DNA from: Tamarix chinensis | Taxonomy: Eukaryota > Streptophyta > Magnoliopsida > Caryophyllales > Tamaricaceae | Length of the DNA stretch: 64,000 bases | NCBI GenBank assembly: GCA_030549775.1 | Contig: CM060173.1 | Span: 27,408,032 to 27,472,031 of the forward strand | Reading direction: 5' to 3' | Shown here: one piece after another, positions 45,342 to 58,702 of the stretch | Position numbering within the stretch: position 1 is the stretch's first letter | Layout: the number at the start of each line of letters is the position of its first letter | Notes under the pieces: generated by a model | Seen by the model: the letters and a program-made list of their open reading frames with translations, nothing else | Told to the model about the DNA's origin: nothing | Database searches by the model: none | Translations under genes and position numbers: made by a program

Positions 45342-48300
45342 ATGGATAGAAGTTGGATAAATTTTAATATGACTAGTCCTGAGTTTCTAGTGGGATTTGA
45401 TAGTTTTTTGAAGCTAGCAACTTCTAAGGTTGCTATAAATGGAGAAATCTAGTGTCCATGTTGAAAGTTTCATAACAGATATCGTAATCCCGTTGATGTT
45501 TTCACTAATCATGTTATGAAGAATGATTTTATAAAAAATTATACCAATTGGTTTATTCATAGGGAACTAATATATGTCCCTACTAATGATGTTAACGTTC
45601 GACATGGAAGTATGGATAAAATTAGGCCAAGTTTTGGTGATATTACTCAAATTCCAGCCTTGGTGAGGGATTCATTTGGGGTATTTGATCAATGCTCTAC
45701 TGAAAATCATACAATTGAATGTTCAATTTCATTTCAGACTATATTCAATGAGAATTCCCATGATTTTGATGTTTTACCTGAAGGCCAACCAAGCAATTGT
45801 CCTAGTGATGAAGAGGTTCATTTTCATAGAGTAATGAAGTAGTGTGAGGAAGAATTATATCCGGGGTGCAATAATTATTCGAAGATTTCTTTCATTTTGC
45901 ATTTGTGTCATTTGAAAAGCATGAATGGTTGGTCTTCAAAGTCTTTTACCATGTTGCTTGAATTGTTATCCAATGTATTTCCTATGTTGTCTTTATTTCC
46001 ATCATCTTAGTATGAAGCAAAAAAGTTAATCAATGAATTGGGTCTTAGATATGAAAAGATCCATGCATATCCAAATGATTGCATGTTATATTGGAATGAT
46101 GGAAGAAATGATCAGACAATGCTAGATAATTGTTTGATGTGTAACACTTCTCATTGGGAGAATCCAATTGAACTAGGGTGTAATAATGAAGGTGAACAAG
46201 AGTCTAATAGAAGAAAAAAACCTAAGAAAGTTCTATGGTACTTTCCGTTAATTCCAAGGCTAAAAAGAATATACATGTTATTAAATATGGCTGCAGATAT
46301 GAGATGGCATGATAGAAATCATGTGAAGGATGGAAAATTAAGACATCCAGCTGATGGTTTGGCATGGAAAGATATTAATTCCCGTTATCCAGATTTTGCT
46401 CTCGATCCTTGCAATGTTCCTCTTAGACTTACTAGTGACAGGTTTAATCTATTTCAAACGTTGAGCACCAATCATAGCACATGGCCTGTATTATTAGTTC
46501 CCTATAATCTCCCACCATGGATGTATATGAAACAAATATCACTTATTTTGTCCATGATTATTCCAAGGGAGAAGAGCCCAGGTAATGACATAGATGTATA
46601 TTTGCAACCTCTAGTACATGAGTTAAGGAAGTTGTGGGAGGGTGTTAATGCTTTTGATGCATCTTCTATGCAAAACTTTCAACTGCAGGCCACTCTTATG
46701 TGGACTATAAATGATTTTCTAGCATATACAAATTTATCTAGGTGGAGTACAAAGGGTGCTCTTGCTTGTCCTTGTTGTGCAAGCTCTACATCTTCAAGAT
46801 GGATGAAGTTTGGTAAGAAGTTTTGTTATATGAGGCATTATAGGTGGTTATCGGATGATCACATATTTCGCTTTCAAGCTTCACAATATGATGGAACAAT
46901 AGAGTTTGACAAGGCTCCAACTACACCATATGGAATTACTATTCGTAGGTAGGTGGATGGCCTCAATCATGTTTATGGGAAGTTTTCAATTCGATCTACA
47001 AGATCTGCTGAACCAATTAATGGGATCCCACTAATATTTGAGGACACATATGATGATAATGATGAGGATGAGGATATTTTACTTGATAGGCCCATGCAAC
47101 ATAATTGGAATAAAAGAAGTATTTTCTTTGATCTACCCTACTGACAACACAACCTCATTCGTCACAATTTAGATGTAATGCATATAGAGAAAAACATATG
47201 TGATAATTTATTAGGAACTTTCTTGGGTATTGATAGGAAGTCAAAAGACAATCATCAATCATGCATGGATCTTTAGGATATTGGGATACAACAAGATTTA
47301 CACCAAATTGAATTGCCAAATAACAGGTATGTCTTGCCTAATGCTTCTTATACGATGAATGCTACTAAAAAGGTCCGCTTCTTATTAGTTTTGCAAAAGA
47401 TTAAAGTTTTTGATGGATATACATCTAACACCTCGAGATGTGTTAGTTTGAAAGATAAAATATTGTTCAATCTTAAAAGTCACAATGATCATATTTTAAT
47501 GCAAGATTTGCTCCCAATTGCATTAATAGCATCCATGTGCACTAAGGTTGTTGGACTTATCTCAGACTTATCATTATTTTTCAAATCCATATGTAGCAAA
47601 AAGCTAGACTTGAAAGAGCTTGATAATCTGCAACAACATGTTGCTCTAACTTGTGCAGCATGGAAAAGATTTTTCCATCAAGATTTTTTACAAGCATGGG
47701 TCATTTGATTGTACATCTTCTAGAGCAAGTGAAGTTTATCAAACCAGTTCACTATACTTGGATGTTTCCCATTGAACACTGAGAAAATTTGTACTTACTT
47801 TATCTATGACTAAGATTAGTGCTACTATAATTTCTATAATGATTAAAAATATGTGGCTTCATTGTTTTATTTTGTAGGGACCTAGTACGATTAAAATCAT
47901 ATGTGCAGAATAGAGCTCATCCTGAGGGCTCTATAGCAGAGGGATACAACATCCATGAATGTTTAACATTCTGTTCATGTTATTTTGGAGATTTTGAGAC
48001 TTTATTTAATCGATTACCACAGAATGATGAATTTATTCAAGATTTTGACAAGTATTTGTTCAATATCGAAGGATAACCTTTAGGAAAGATTCATCACCAC
48101 AACTTGGATGATTTGAGTCTTAAGCATGGTCATCATTATGTGTTGATCCAGCATCATTATTTTGACACTTATTGTAGGTAATATTATATGTACCATAATA
48201 GTTATGCAACTTTATTAAATTAATGTAGAATTTTTTATAGTTTTTAATGCTCTTATATGGTATAGAGATTCCATACGTGAAAAGTGTCGGACCAATAGGG

Positions 48301-49068
48301 GTATTAGGCTTGATGAGAATACTAAGAAGAAGTGGGTAGTCGAAGAATTTTCTCAATGACTTCACTCAAAGGTAGTTTTAACAATACATATAGCAAAAGT
48401 CTTTTATTATATGAGCATATGTGTTATAATGTATACTATAAAAACTATAATCTTTTATGCTATTTTAGGGACAAGATATTGATGATGGCACAAAAGATGG
48501 GAAATTTTGGAAGGCTTTGGCACGAGGACCTAATAAATTAATTAAACGAATGAATTCATTTATCACAAGGGGATTCAAACTTCACACAAAAAAATCGTAA
48601 TGAGAGGAGAAAAACTCAAAATTTAGGGGTGATGGTAATTGAGAATGGAAGGAAACATTATGGGAAGATAAGAGATATTTGCGAATTAGATTACTACGGT
48701 AGTTGTCGAGTTATATTATTTTGTTATGATTGGGTAAACATTAATTCAGGTAGAGGGTTGAAGCAAGATAACAATGGAATTACTTTAGTAAATTTTATTC
48801 ACTTGATACATATGGGAAAAGCGATAAAAGATGATCCATTCATTTACGCATCTCAAGCAACTCAAATTTTTATATGAAAGATGGGAAACAAGAAGAGTGG
48901 TCTCATATAGTTGAAACAAAACCAAGGGACAACTATTATATGAGAACATGTGTACAAGAAGAAAATGAGGATGAAGATAATTGTCCATATCCCCAATCTA
49001 TTCCTTGTACTTCCATTAATACTTTTGATGATGTAACGTATTTAGCTAGGACTAATATAGATGAGTAG
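45342..49068 (+). pseudogene. TNP2-type CACTA transposase, broken but better preserved (copy B)
   Basis: Same domain order as copy A: transposon-associated domain, TNP2 core, DUF4218-like, DUF4216-like. The core is open for 304 codons at 46,038-46,952 because CAG at 46,686 replaces the TAG of copy A, and the CPCC cysteine pair is kept where A has CPCY. The N-terminal part is open from 45,516 to 45,842. Lesions shared with A remain: TAG 45,450 and TGA 45,462 in the N-terminal motif, TAG 46,950 after the core, and the frame break before DUF4218. An extra A near 48,593 is private to B. It is inactive, and the element was already dead when the region duplicated. Confidence 0.88.
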
Positions 49069-49237
49069 TTTTAGACTACAAAAAAAATATATGTACTACT
49101 TTTCATTACAATTTATTTTTGTGGACTCTACTTCATGTTTTTTTATTATCATTTTATATTTTTACTAATGCTTTGCTTTTATACTTGATGTCTTTGCTGA
49201 CTGTTTATAAATATGGTGTAAATCATATGTTTTGTAG

Positions 49238-51192
49238 TCACGTATCGTTTAAGGAAAGCAACAAGAAATTTGACATATGATCCACATGCATCTTCTCGTT
49301 ACACATCATCAAATGTTAGTCCCTCTTTTAAACGTGTGATAGGAGACAACACTTTACCTCTTTCATCAAATAATCAACCATGTGGTCAAGCGTTTGTTGA
49401 TACATCGGTTGAGAGGTATCCATCTATTCATTCACCGCTTACACCATATAGTGTTACATAACCAATTCAAGTCCATGAGGAGAAACTTCACAAGCATGAT
49501 ACACCAAGTTTAGTTGGTGGTAGTGGTGATGGTAGAAGCAAGATTAATAAAGATTTTGTCAAATTTATACACCACCTATTCCCTCCATTCTCTCTTTTCT
49601 ACCATTCCAAAATCACCCCAGCCTTACTCACACAACCTCTTCAGCCATTATCGCCATAGCCTCCCTTCCTCTTCCCTTCATCATCCTCCACCCAATGAGA
49701 CCTTCCTCTTCTGCTAACATTCCTTCCTCTTCTCTCCTCACTTATGTAAAGTGGAAACTCACACTACCTTACTAAATGTTTTATTTTATTCATTCAATTC
49801 TTTCTACTGTCACTAACTAATTTTGAATGTATTGTTTAGATGTTGAGGGAAACAGAACACGAAGATATGGTGAAATCTTACCAGCAAATATTTGGGATCT
49901 TAATGGTTGTGAGAAGATGGTAGTGGATGTTAATGAAATGTATCAACCAAATTAGAAGGTATGGACATATCTTCAACCGTTGGTTAGCAGACCTAGCAGA
50001 TAAACCAGAATTGTGCTCGTACCATAAGAAAGATTGGTGTAAAGTGAATAAAGCAACCAAAGAGGAATTGAAGATAATAGTTCGGGTACTTCATAGATAT
50101 ATATTCATTATAGTAATATTATTTTTATTTTTCTTGTCATTTTCGTAATCTCATTTTTATTTATTACACAAGCCAAGTTTCATCTTCCTCCTGGTAGTAT
50201 GATGGACAAATATTTGGGGAGTTTAAGGCTAAATATTATCCACTCAGTGCTACAATAGATCAAGTGCTAGAAAAATGGAATGTCGCCAAAATTCGTAAGG
50301 AGCAATGGTATGAAATGGTTGAGTATTGGTTCTCTAATGATGGAAAGGTACAATATCAAACTAAGAAATTATTTATAGTTTGAAAATGAATAAATATTTA
50401 TATATTTATTTGATCTAAGGACGCTTCTAAGAAAGGAGAAGAGGCAAGAAGTGAAGCATCCTATTTTCATACACTTGGAACAAAAAGTTTTGCTATTGCT
50501 AGAGATAAATATGTAAGTAATTCATGACATGGATAATATATAATAATAGTAGTTAAATGTATTTTATACTATTTATTTGAATTTATTTAATCATTTAGAT
50601 AAGGTCTAATGGTCGAGTGTCTAGTGACATTGATATGTTTTGTACTTAATCATAAGCATCGTGATGGAAGCTATTCAAAATATTCCAAGTCCAAGGAATT
50701 TATGGTACGGAGTTATATATCTACATATTAACATCCTTATTCTTTGGTTTCTCTCAATGTAGCCCTTTATTCTTTTTATTTATCCTAACATAGGATGAAG
50801 CTATGGCTTATATAAAAGAAAAAATCAGGTACTCTGAATTGTTAGAAAATACCATTAAGGCGGAAAAGGAGGTTGTTCTTTCTTTATACGGAAATAATCA
50901 TAGTGGTAGAGCATTCAGTTATGGGGATGATGCCACGCCCTTTAAGCTAGAGATGTGTAACAAGAGTGTGGGTTGATCCAATCTTGAAATTGAAAGGCTA
51001 AGTAAGGAACTAGCTGCCACAAGAGAAGAAGCGTCAACTGCAAGAGAAGAAACAGTTGCTTCTAAAGATCAACTTTAAAAAACTGAAGAACAGTTAGCTG
51101 CCACTAGAGCAAAATTAGTTGCCAACAAAATAGAGTAGGATGTCTTTATGGCATGATTCAATCAGTGGATGGGAAGAACAAGCACCACATAG
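49238..51192 (+). pseudogene. Second CACTA gene, Transposase_24 type, broken (copy B)
   Basis: Counterpart of 9,870-11,824. It has the same exons (FGEFKAKYYPL, GTKSFAIARDKY, DEAMAYIKEKIRYSELLE) and the same stops in the coiled-coil tail. One missense difference is visible (DDATPF here, DDAMPF in A). The shared stops predate the duplication. Confidence 0.7.
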
Positions 51193-52822
51193 GTATGTTT
51201 TATAGAGCTTTTATGAATACGTAGCGCAAATGCTAGTTGTTGATTGCTTTTAGTAATTTTTATTGTGTTGTGGTGTTGGGATATAGATTTTCATAATTTA
51301 GTTGACAAGCTTGGAATTGATAATATCCATTCAAATGGGAGGGGGAATGTTTTCTTATTTATGGAAGCTGTAATATAGGAAATTTAGTAGTCATTTTATC
51401 CCTTGATTCTAGGGAATTAATTATGACTTATTTAGTAGTTATTATATCCTCTGACCCTAAGATTCGGAAATTCTTTATTGATGTAGGAGCATCTAATATA
51501 AATGGGAATAATTTACTTATTAATTTCCCCTAAAAAGGATGCACAAAAACCGTTCTAATTTTAAAAATAATAATAAATTAAATTATGAGCCACTCAGCCA
51601 TGCAAAAGCCATATTTAATTCAACACCTTTTGAAAGATTTCAAGCGACTTAAAAATAGAACTTTTGGGTTAGTATGGTTCAGTATCTAGCTCCAACATTA
51701 GTTGGGGACCTCGCAAGCTTCTTGTAATTTTTGGGCATTAAATGGAGGACTAAAAGAATAGAAAAAAATGGTAAATCATCTATGTATGGAATAAAAGTTA
51801 AGAAAAAAGCCATGATTGTACTTAAAAGTTGCAGGTAGAAAAGTTACATTTTCCTCTTACTTTTTAATGATGCTTTAGCCCCCAAATTTTAGATTACTTT
51901 CTAAATTTTAATGATACTTTAGTTCCAGCTTATCTTTATCTTTTTATTTGTAAAATACCCCAAAATCAAAGGGGGCGGCTGACATTTAGGTCCAGAAAAA
52001 ACAAACATACCTAGTTAACTTAGGTCAACATTAGACTAGTAAAGGTTAGTCTCTTTGACAACTAAACTAGTTTGATTGGTTAACCAAATTAGTCATTTTT
52101 ATTCTTGATGAGTTTTAATGTAACTAAATGAGAGCTAACATCCTCTATAAGTGTTAGGCTCACACTTAATTGAGAAACCCCCATGAAACTCAGGTGCAAA
52201 GTTTTGCTTATCTTATAAAAAAATCTGAAACATCTAAAACTGAGAAACATCTAAAATAATTAAATAATAACCTATTGAGAGTACCAAAATTCTGTGCACC
52301 AAATACATCTGAAGCAGCCAACATAAAGCTACATTTATGTATTGTTGATATTTGATGTACATGCTCAATAACCTGCTAGTTATATCCACAGGCCCCTCAT
52401 TGTTAATAACATATTACAAAAAAACAAAAAATGGATATTCATGACCACTATTGGTCATACACAATAGAAAATGCTTGCAATATAATGATTTGCTCCTTCC
52501 TAAAGTAGTTCCTTTTACTACTTATCAAACAAACACATTGTAGATCTTATCTTCCTATAGATGGAACCTAATAATGCAAAGTGCCTGCGGTATGCAGTAA
52601 CACCATGTTATCACTTAACATGCCCGGAATCTGTAAGCTCAATGACCACTTTAAAAAAGGAATACTCAGTGCTCCAATCTATTTCACCTACAGACAAACT
52701 TGTTGCCCATTCTGCCATCATTAAATCAATTCAGAAGCCATAATCCATTGAATCAAGGAAGAAAAATAAAGAAGATGGTTGAAATTTCTTTTTGTGGAGA
52801 TGTGCAAATAAAATACTAGAAA
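51193..52822. other. Noncoding 3' region of CACTA copy B
   Basis: Counterpart of 11,825-13,500, shorter by the indel near 52,170. No gene supported. Confidence 0.4.
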
Positions 52823-53180
52823 TTCCAAAAAATAGTGGTAGAATGCATGGTAACAAGAATTTTACATCCTTAACTCAAAAACATTCATTATTTTTAATAA
52901 ACCAGTCAATAGTTTATGACATGCTGCAGAATACAGGGGCATTATTTAACCTACTACATATTTCAATATGTAAAACAAAGATCATTCCCCTAAGTAGATA
53001 TTCCAAAATACAATGTATAATGAATGGTAACAAGACTTTAAAATCCTCAATAAAAAAACATTCAATATTGTTAATAAACTAGTCAAAAGTTCATAACATA
53101 CAGTGGATTACAAAAGCATTATTAAACATACCAAATAATTTCAATATGTAAAACAATGAGCTTTTAATATTAAGTGATTG
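52823..53180 (+). repeat. Imperfect 178 bp tandem duplication (copy B)
   Basis: Units begin TTCCAAAA at 52,823 and 53,001, the same 178 bp period as in copy A. Confidence 0.75.
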
Positions 53181-54199
53181 GCTTTCAATATGTATTACCC
53201 TCTAATGATTAAGTTCTAAAAAAATTGATGAGATGCTTAGAAGTATTATTCTTTTGATATATTCTATGTTATTTGATAAAACCTTGGATTAAGCTTCTGA
53301 GAATCCTGAGTTAGGGAATTATTGGAACTATCTTGGATTATTTTTATTCCCTAACTGCTGTTATTAGCTATTATGCATAATTTTTTCTTGGGGTATTAGT
53401 GTTGTAACTATATTTTTGGTACCTGACCTAAGGTCTTTTTTGGTAACCATCATGTAAAGGTCACACATGATATGCTCCTTGTTGTTTTGTGTTTTCTTGA
53501 ACATAACCATTACTTTTTTGTTGTATGTTTTGGCCTTTTTTTTTGTATATGGTCCTTGGGTATGCTTGGGTGTAAATGTATGTCCATAATTATATAAATA
53601 TAAATTTTTATCTTTGATAAAAAAAGTGTGACTAATAATCCACTAGTATTAGTCTTAGGACTATTTTATATTTATATATTGAAATGTTATATTTAGTTAT
53701 ATTATACGTTGATGCTTATATATTTTATGATACAGATAAATACATCAAGATGTGACATCAGATACTAAAGGAATGGCTACAAAGAAGCTAAACCTACCTA
53801 CAATGGGGCAAATGCCGACTCTTTTTGATCAAGATCATACATTTAAATATTTTGTAACGGATGATCATAGGTGGTAAATTAATGTATATGTATTTTATAC
53901 AGAAGTTGCTATGTAACTTGTCACTTTGTAATTTAATGATTTTGAATGTTGCTGAAATACATTGGTATATTTTGATTCAATGATCATGTTGTAATTAATC
54001 AGGTGAAATATTATTCTTACAGGTTATCGATTATATATGCAGCTAGAAACTTGATGTGGAATTTTTGGTATAAAGAATACTTTTGATTCAATGATTAGGT
54101 TGTACGCAGGTTAAACTATTGTTATTACAGGTTTTAATTCATTGGTAAACCATCTGTATAAAACTGGAGAAATAATTAGAGTGAAAGATCCACAGTATT
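53181..54199. other. Noncoding 3' region of CACTA copy B, second part
   Basis: Counterpart of 13,861-14,879, including the short stretch ATKKLNLPTMGQMPTLFDQ. No gene supported. Confidence 0.35.
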
Positions 54200-54503
54200 G
54201 CGATGGTTATTAAGCGTTAGTAAATACCTTTGTGATGGTTAAAAACCATTACTAAAAAAATTAGGAACGGTTAATAACTTTCACTAAATAAATGAAATCA
54301 ATAAAAAAATAAGAAATTTGTTTTAGGGACAATTATTAACTATTGCTAAAACATTTACCAACTCTTACAAAAATAGTCGCTAGTAACACAGGGACGCTTT
54401 GTTTAGGAACGGTTCTATGAACTGTCACTAAAACATTAGCGACAGTTAAGAGATGTCCCTAAAATGAAAATAATTGTCATTAAAATCTGTATTTACTGTA
54501 ATG
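54200..54503 (-). repeat. Right subterminal repeats and TIR of CACTA copy B
   Basis: Ends CTGTATTTACTGTAATG with the same TAATG terminus as copy A, so this terminal change also predates the duplication. Confidence 0.8.
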
Positions 54504-54805
54504 TTTATTATTTAGGAGCCGTAGGTGTATACCGATAGCCACTCATGATAATAGGCTTGTAGTAAATATTAGTCTTGAAGGACCAGTCACTCCAAACGTT
54601 ACCTTAATATCGACTCTATATTATAGGATTTGTTGTTGTGATCCCATTGCTTCCATCAGGATTGAGGTGGAAGTGCCATAAATGATACAAAGATTTTCCT
54701 ACGAAACGGTCCACTAATGACCAATTTCCTCCGATCCTCTACCATTTAATTATGATATGTCCTAAAAAAATATTAAAATGCTAACTCAAGAAATAGATGA
54801 TCAGG

Positions 54806-55430
54806 TTGTTTAAAACCTAGATCCATGGTAATTATATGGAAACACCCATGCCTATTTTACAATACGTGAATTCCTCTTCTTTCATCTCGATTGAGGACTC
54901 CATTTCATTAAGTAATAGTAAAATTTGTGCATTGAACATAAATGCATGTGCTAGGAATCAACATCAGTTATTGTTATATCATAGCAACCTTATATTAAAT
55001 GAGTAAATATTGTTGACAATTCTCTTTATGGGAAGAGGGTCTTGAAAAATATATTTTGACATAGCAAGGAGCCTTGGAGCGACTGTATTTAAATCATAGA
55101 GTGAGTGTTGTCATGTCTCAGATTTGGCCACTTCTTGTTCTAGACAATTATAGTTTGATGAGAAGTGTGAGGACTGTGTGTGGTATAATTTTCCAAGAAT
55201 TCAAAATTTCCCAGCATGAAAAATTAAAAATTAACATGATAAGATGGATATATAAGTTAACTTTGTCTTCCTTACAATATATCTACAAACTCATCTCTTT
55301 CCATTGGTGATGCTAAGTCCAAGTCTAAAAATTGCGATATGAGTGACAACTTGAATAGATGCATAAAACCAACATAGAAAAACATAAATATTCTAATCTT
55401 CCCAGAATGGTTCATCATAAAAGCTTATAG
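54806..55430 (+). repeat. Dispersed repeat, inverted relative at 37.6-38.3 kb (copy B)
   Basis: Counterpart of 15,485-16,110, practically identical to it. The bases between the CACTA end and this repeat (54,507-54,805) hold nothing I recognise. Confidence 0.7.
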
Positions 55431-56224
55431 TTTTAAGCTTTTTTTTTGGGTCTAGGATTGATCATCTGCATCTATGTGAACCTTACTAACTCTTTCCTAT
55501 TGAAATATTGCATTTCCTCTTGGATTTCTAGCCCTTTTTTGTTTCCGCACCCAAAGATGCTGCGTATGATTAGTATCTTAATCTTGAAACTTAATCATAT
55601 GTTAACCTAATTCAATATTGCCTTAGTATGACTTGATTGAATTTAGAGCCTTTAGCTCTTGGTTGATTCAAACAATAGCTGGAATTGCAATTATATATAT
55701 CAAGTTACATATGCATCTATAGTCATTGGTTTTACATTTCCTATGCAATTTTATTTAAAAGGGCATAGGTATATTAGTATGTCTTCCTTTTTTATTAGAA
55801 TCAAACAAGCATATAAAGTTGGAAAATTGGGTATTAAAGATTTTCTTATCGGAAATCAACAAAACCTTATCTAATTTTTGGTTTGTCATTTGCAATAAGC
55901 TAGAGACAAAACTATGTTTAGAGAAAAAAATGTGGTTTACTGATATAAGTTTGAAATAATTAAAGAAGATATTGAGAACTTGGAAAGAAATTGGAAGAGA
56001 GAATTAGGAAATTGAGAGAAATGATTCTAATACTTTTATTCATTCAATGATATTACTAATAATGACAAGCCTAAAACCATTTATATAGTCCAAGTATCTT
56101 AAAAGATAAATTAAATCTAACTAATAATGATAGATCATGTCTAACTAATAAAGATAGGAAAGGATAAATGATAAAAATATAGGAAGAATTTATTTTGTAT
56201 TCCTACAAAAATACTTCTTCCTAT
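55431..56224. other. Unclassified DNA, grading into a probable LTR (copy B)
   Basis: Counterpart of 16,111-16,904. Confidence 0.35.
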
Positions 56225-57612
56225 AAAAATATTTCCCTATCCATATCATTCTCTTCTAATGGAAAAGAACTTGACTCTAGTGAGTATGATTCAAGTAAAT
56301 CCTTAAGTAGTGTCGAAGCCATGTCACAAAGTTCATCTTCATGGACCTAAATAGCATCATAGCTAGGATGATTCTTCCAAGTGACCCAAAAATGGAGGAA
56401 ACCTCCTCAAGAAGAAGTAACATACTCAACATCAATAATAGAAACAACTTTTTCCTTAGGCAGTTGAATAGATGGCAACGTTGGCTATTTTAAACCTAAA
56501 GAGACACTAGATGGAAAAACAAAAGGCTCAAAATTGCCTTCGTAGGGTGACAAATCACTCACATTGAAAACAAGATCGATACCCAAAGTATTTGGTAAAT
56601 CAAGCACATAAGCATTTTGTCCTTTTGCTTTTTCTTTTTTTTAAATCTCATGTAGGCCCATGGCTGGTACATGTAAATTTTTAAAATATCATTTTAGAGA
56701 CATTCAGCTACACGCGTACCATGACAAACTCACCTTCATTAAAATCCTTATCTCTACGACACACATCAACAAGAAGTTTATAATCCATATTACTCAACAT
56801 AATATATCTCCTAATTTCATCATGCATTCAATGGATATGATTGGCAAAGGACTCAGTAGATGTAGACACATATACATGTGGGGATAGGGAACCAAAAGTA
56901 GTAGGAGTACAGTATAACCATAAACAATTTCAAATGGACTCTTCTCCATTGATCTATTAGACGCATGGTTATAAGTAAACTTAGACGTGGGTAACTCTAA
57001 ATCCCAAGTACGTGATCGATCTCTGAGAAAACAACGAAGAAAGTTACCTAAACCTCGATATACTACCTCACCCTACCCATCAATTTGTAGATGATGGGCA
57101 ATAGAAAAAATCAATTAGGTTTTACTAAGGGACCAAAATGTCCTGAAAACCCAATATACAAACATAGAATCTCTATTGGACGCTATGGAGGAAGGAACAC
57201 CATGTACTCTTACTACCTCAACAAAAATAGAGGAAAAAAAAGTAGTCAATGATGAAACAAAAAGTTAAACAAAAATAGACGCAATGACTAAATAGAGTCG
57301 GTGGCTGGGAAAGAAAATGTAGATGACACTTCCTAGATAAAAAAAATGCAGGTTTAGAGAAATATTGATTGATCTTTACTCTTAAAGATCCAAAAGGCAT
57401 CAATATGCCTCTAATAGGAACAAACATCATTAGGACTTGCATGTAGCAATGACATTCTTTAAGGCTTCATGTCCAAGCCAAAAACGAATAGTATTAAACA
57501 ACTTTAACATTTTTGAACAATCAAGTTGCAGCCTCTTTACATATACAAACACCTATCTCTTTTTGTAAAGCCAATTAATGAAAATTTTCTCCTCCAACTT
57601 GGGTTCTTGTTT
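56225..57612 (-). pseudogene. Ty3/gypsy chromovirus integrase remnant (copy B)
   Basis: Fuller version of the minus-strand remnant. Besides the core (HGVPSS, SNRD, SMEKSPFEIVYG) and chromodomain-like end, it keeps 56,473-56,774. This piece reads NEGEFVMVRV, then KFTCTSHGP, the usual link between integrase and chromodomain in chromoviruses (EGDFVMVR-type motif followed by GPF). Upstream, FVPIRGILMPFGSL at about 57,390-57,435 fits the segment between the zinc-binding domain and the integrase core. Stops and frameshifts throughout. Confidence 0.78.
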
Positions 57613-58199
57613 ATGTAAAATTCAAAATTAGCAAGCTTTACAACACAGCACTACAATTAAACACTATAAACATTGTTTAGAATAACTCTACTATAAAAGA
57701 GAGCATCACATTCTTTTTAATAGAAACATATAGCTAAAAAAACTTATGATCATTTATTTTATTTTTTTGGGTAGAAAATATTATAAAAATAAATAGATTT
57801 CAAGCATTAATTGGAAAAAAATGTGTAAAAAAACTATTATAGAACTAGATAGAAATTATGTTTGTGATATACATATGTATATAGTTGTTTATGATCAAAA
57901 TGTCATTATTCACCTAAAATTATCTTAAACTTCTAAAATTCATAATTTTCTCTAAACAAAATCAAACCCAAACATATCATATACCAAAATTTATATATGA
58001 ATAAACAATAAAATAATAGATAAAATAAAATATATGTATAATAATACCAATAATAATAATAATATGAGATTTAAAATTTATTATCTGGCCTTATTCCAAG
58101 ATATTAATTTAATTATTTAGCATCAAATAAATTATAGGTAAATTATAATATTTTTTAATTATTTTTATAATTTCTAATAAATTTTCTAAAAACCTAACC
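57613..58199. other. AT-rich DNA with no gene (copy B)
   Basis: Counterpart of 17,991-18,560. Confidence 0.4.
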
Positions 58200-58219
58200 T
58201 AAAAATCTCACGACCTTTT

Positions 58220-58702
58220 TCGTTTCCTTTTCCTTTTTTTTCTTTTCTCCTTTCTCCTTCCTCCTTCCTCCTTTTCTTTCTCCCTTCTCTACACTACCAC
58301 CGGACCTAAACCTTGCACAAGTGTCTAACCTATGCAGCCAGCCCTCTCCACCACCTTCTCTCCTCCATTTCTCCTCTTTTCTCCTCCCTTCCTCTCAATT
58401 ACACTACCATCGACCGTTATGACCACCCTCAACCCCCAAAAGGCCAACCCCCACTCTTTTCCCAACCAAAAAATTCTCACCATCTTGCACAATCGTTGTT
58501 GCACTGCCGCTATACCACCCTCCACTTCATTTACCTATTCTAGTCACCACCACTTCCTTTTCCTCAATTTTGAGTTTTGTCTAATTAAATTATCATCATC
58601 ATCATCATCATCATCATCATTATTATTATTACTATTATTATTTATGAAAAGGGAAAAGAGGGGAAAAAGGAAGAAAAAGGATATGATAGCTTAAGTTCAG
58701 GT
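58220..58702. repeat. Pyrimidine-rich tract plus segment absent from copy A
   Basis: The pyrimidine run of copy A is followed here by 242 bp (58,461-58,702) containing an (ATC)n-(ATT)n microsatellite (about 58,594-58,640) and a purine-rich stretch (GGGAAAAGAGGGGAAAAAGG). Open frames here (for example 58,332-58,694) reflect simple sequence. Confidence 0.7.

Larger units (their letters stand above)
42729..54503 (+). mobile_element. CACTA (En/Spm) DNA transposon, copy B
   Basis: Same termini, subterminal repeats and TTT flanks (42,726-42,728 and 54,504-54,506) as copy A, in the same flanking sequence. It therefore arose by duplication of the region, not by a second insertion. It lacks about 40 bases near 52,170 that are present in A. 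It is the better preserved copy in the transposase core, but still broken. Confidence 0.9.
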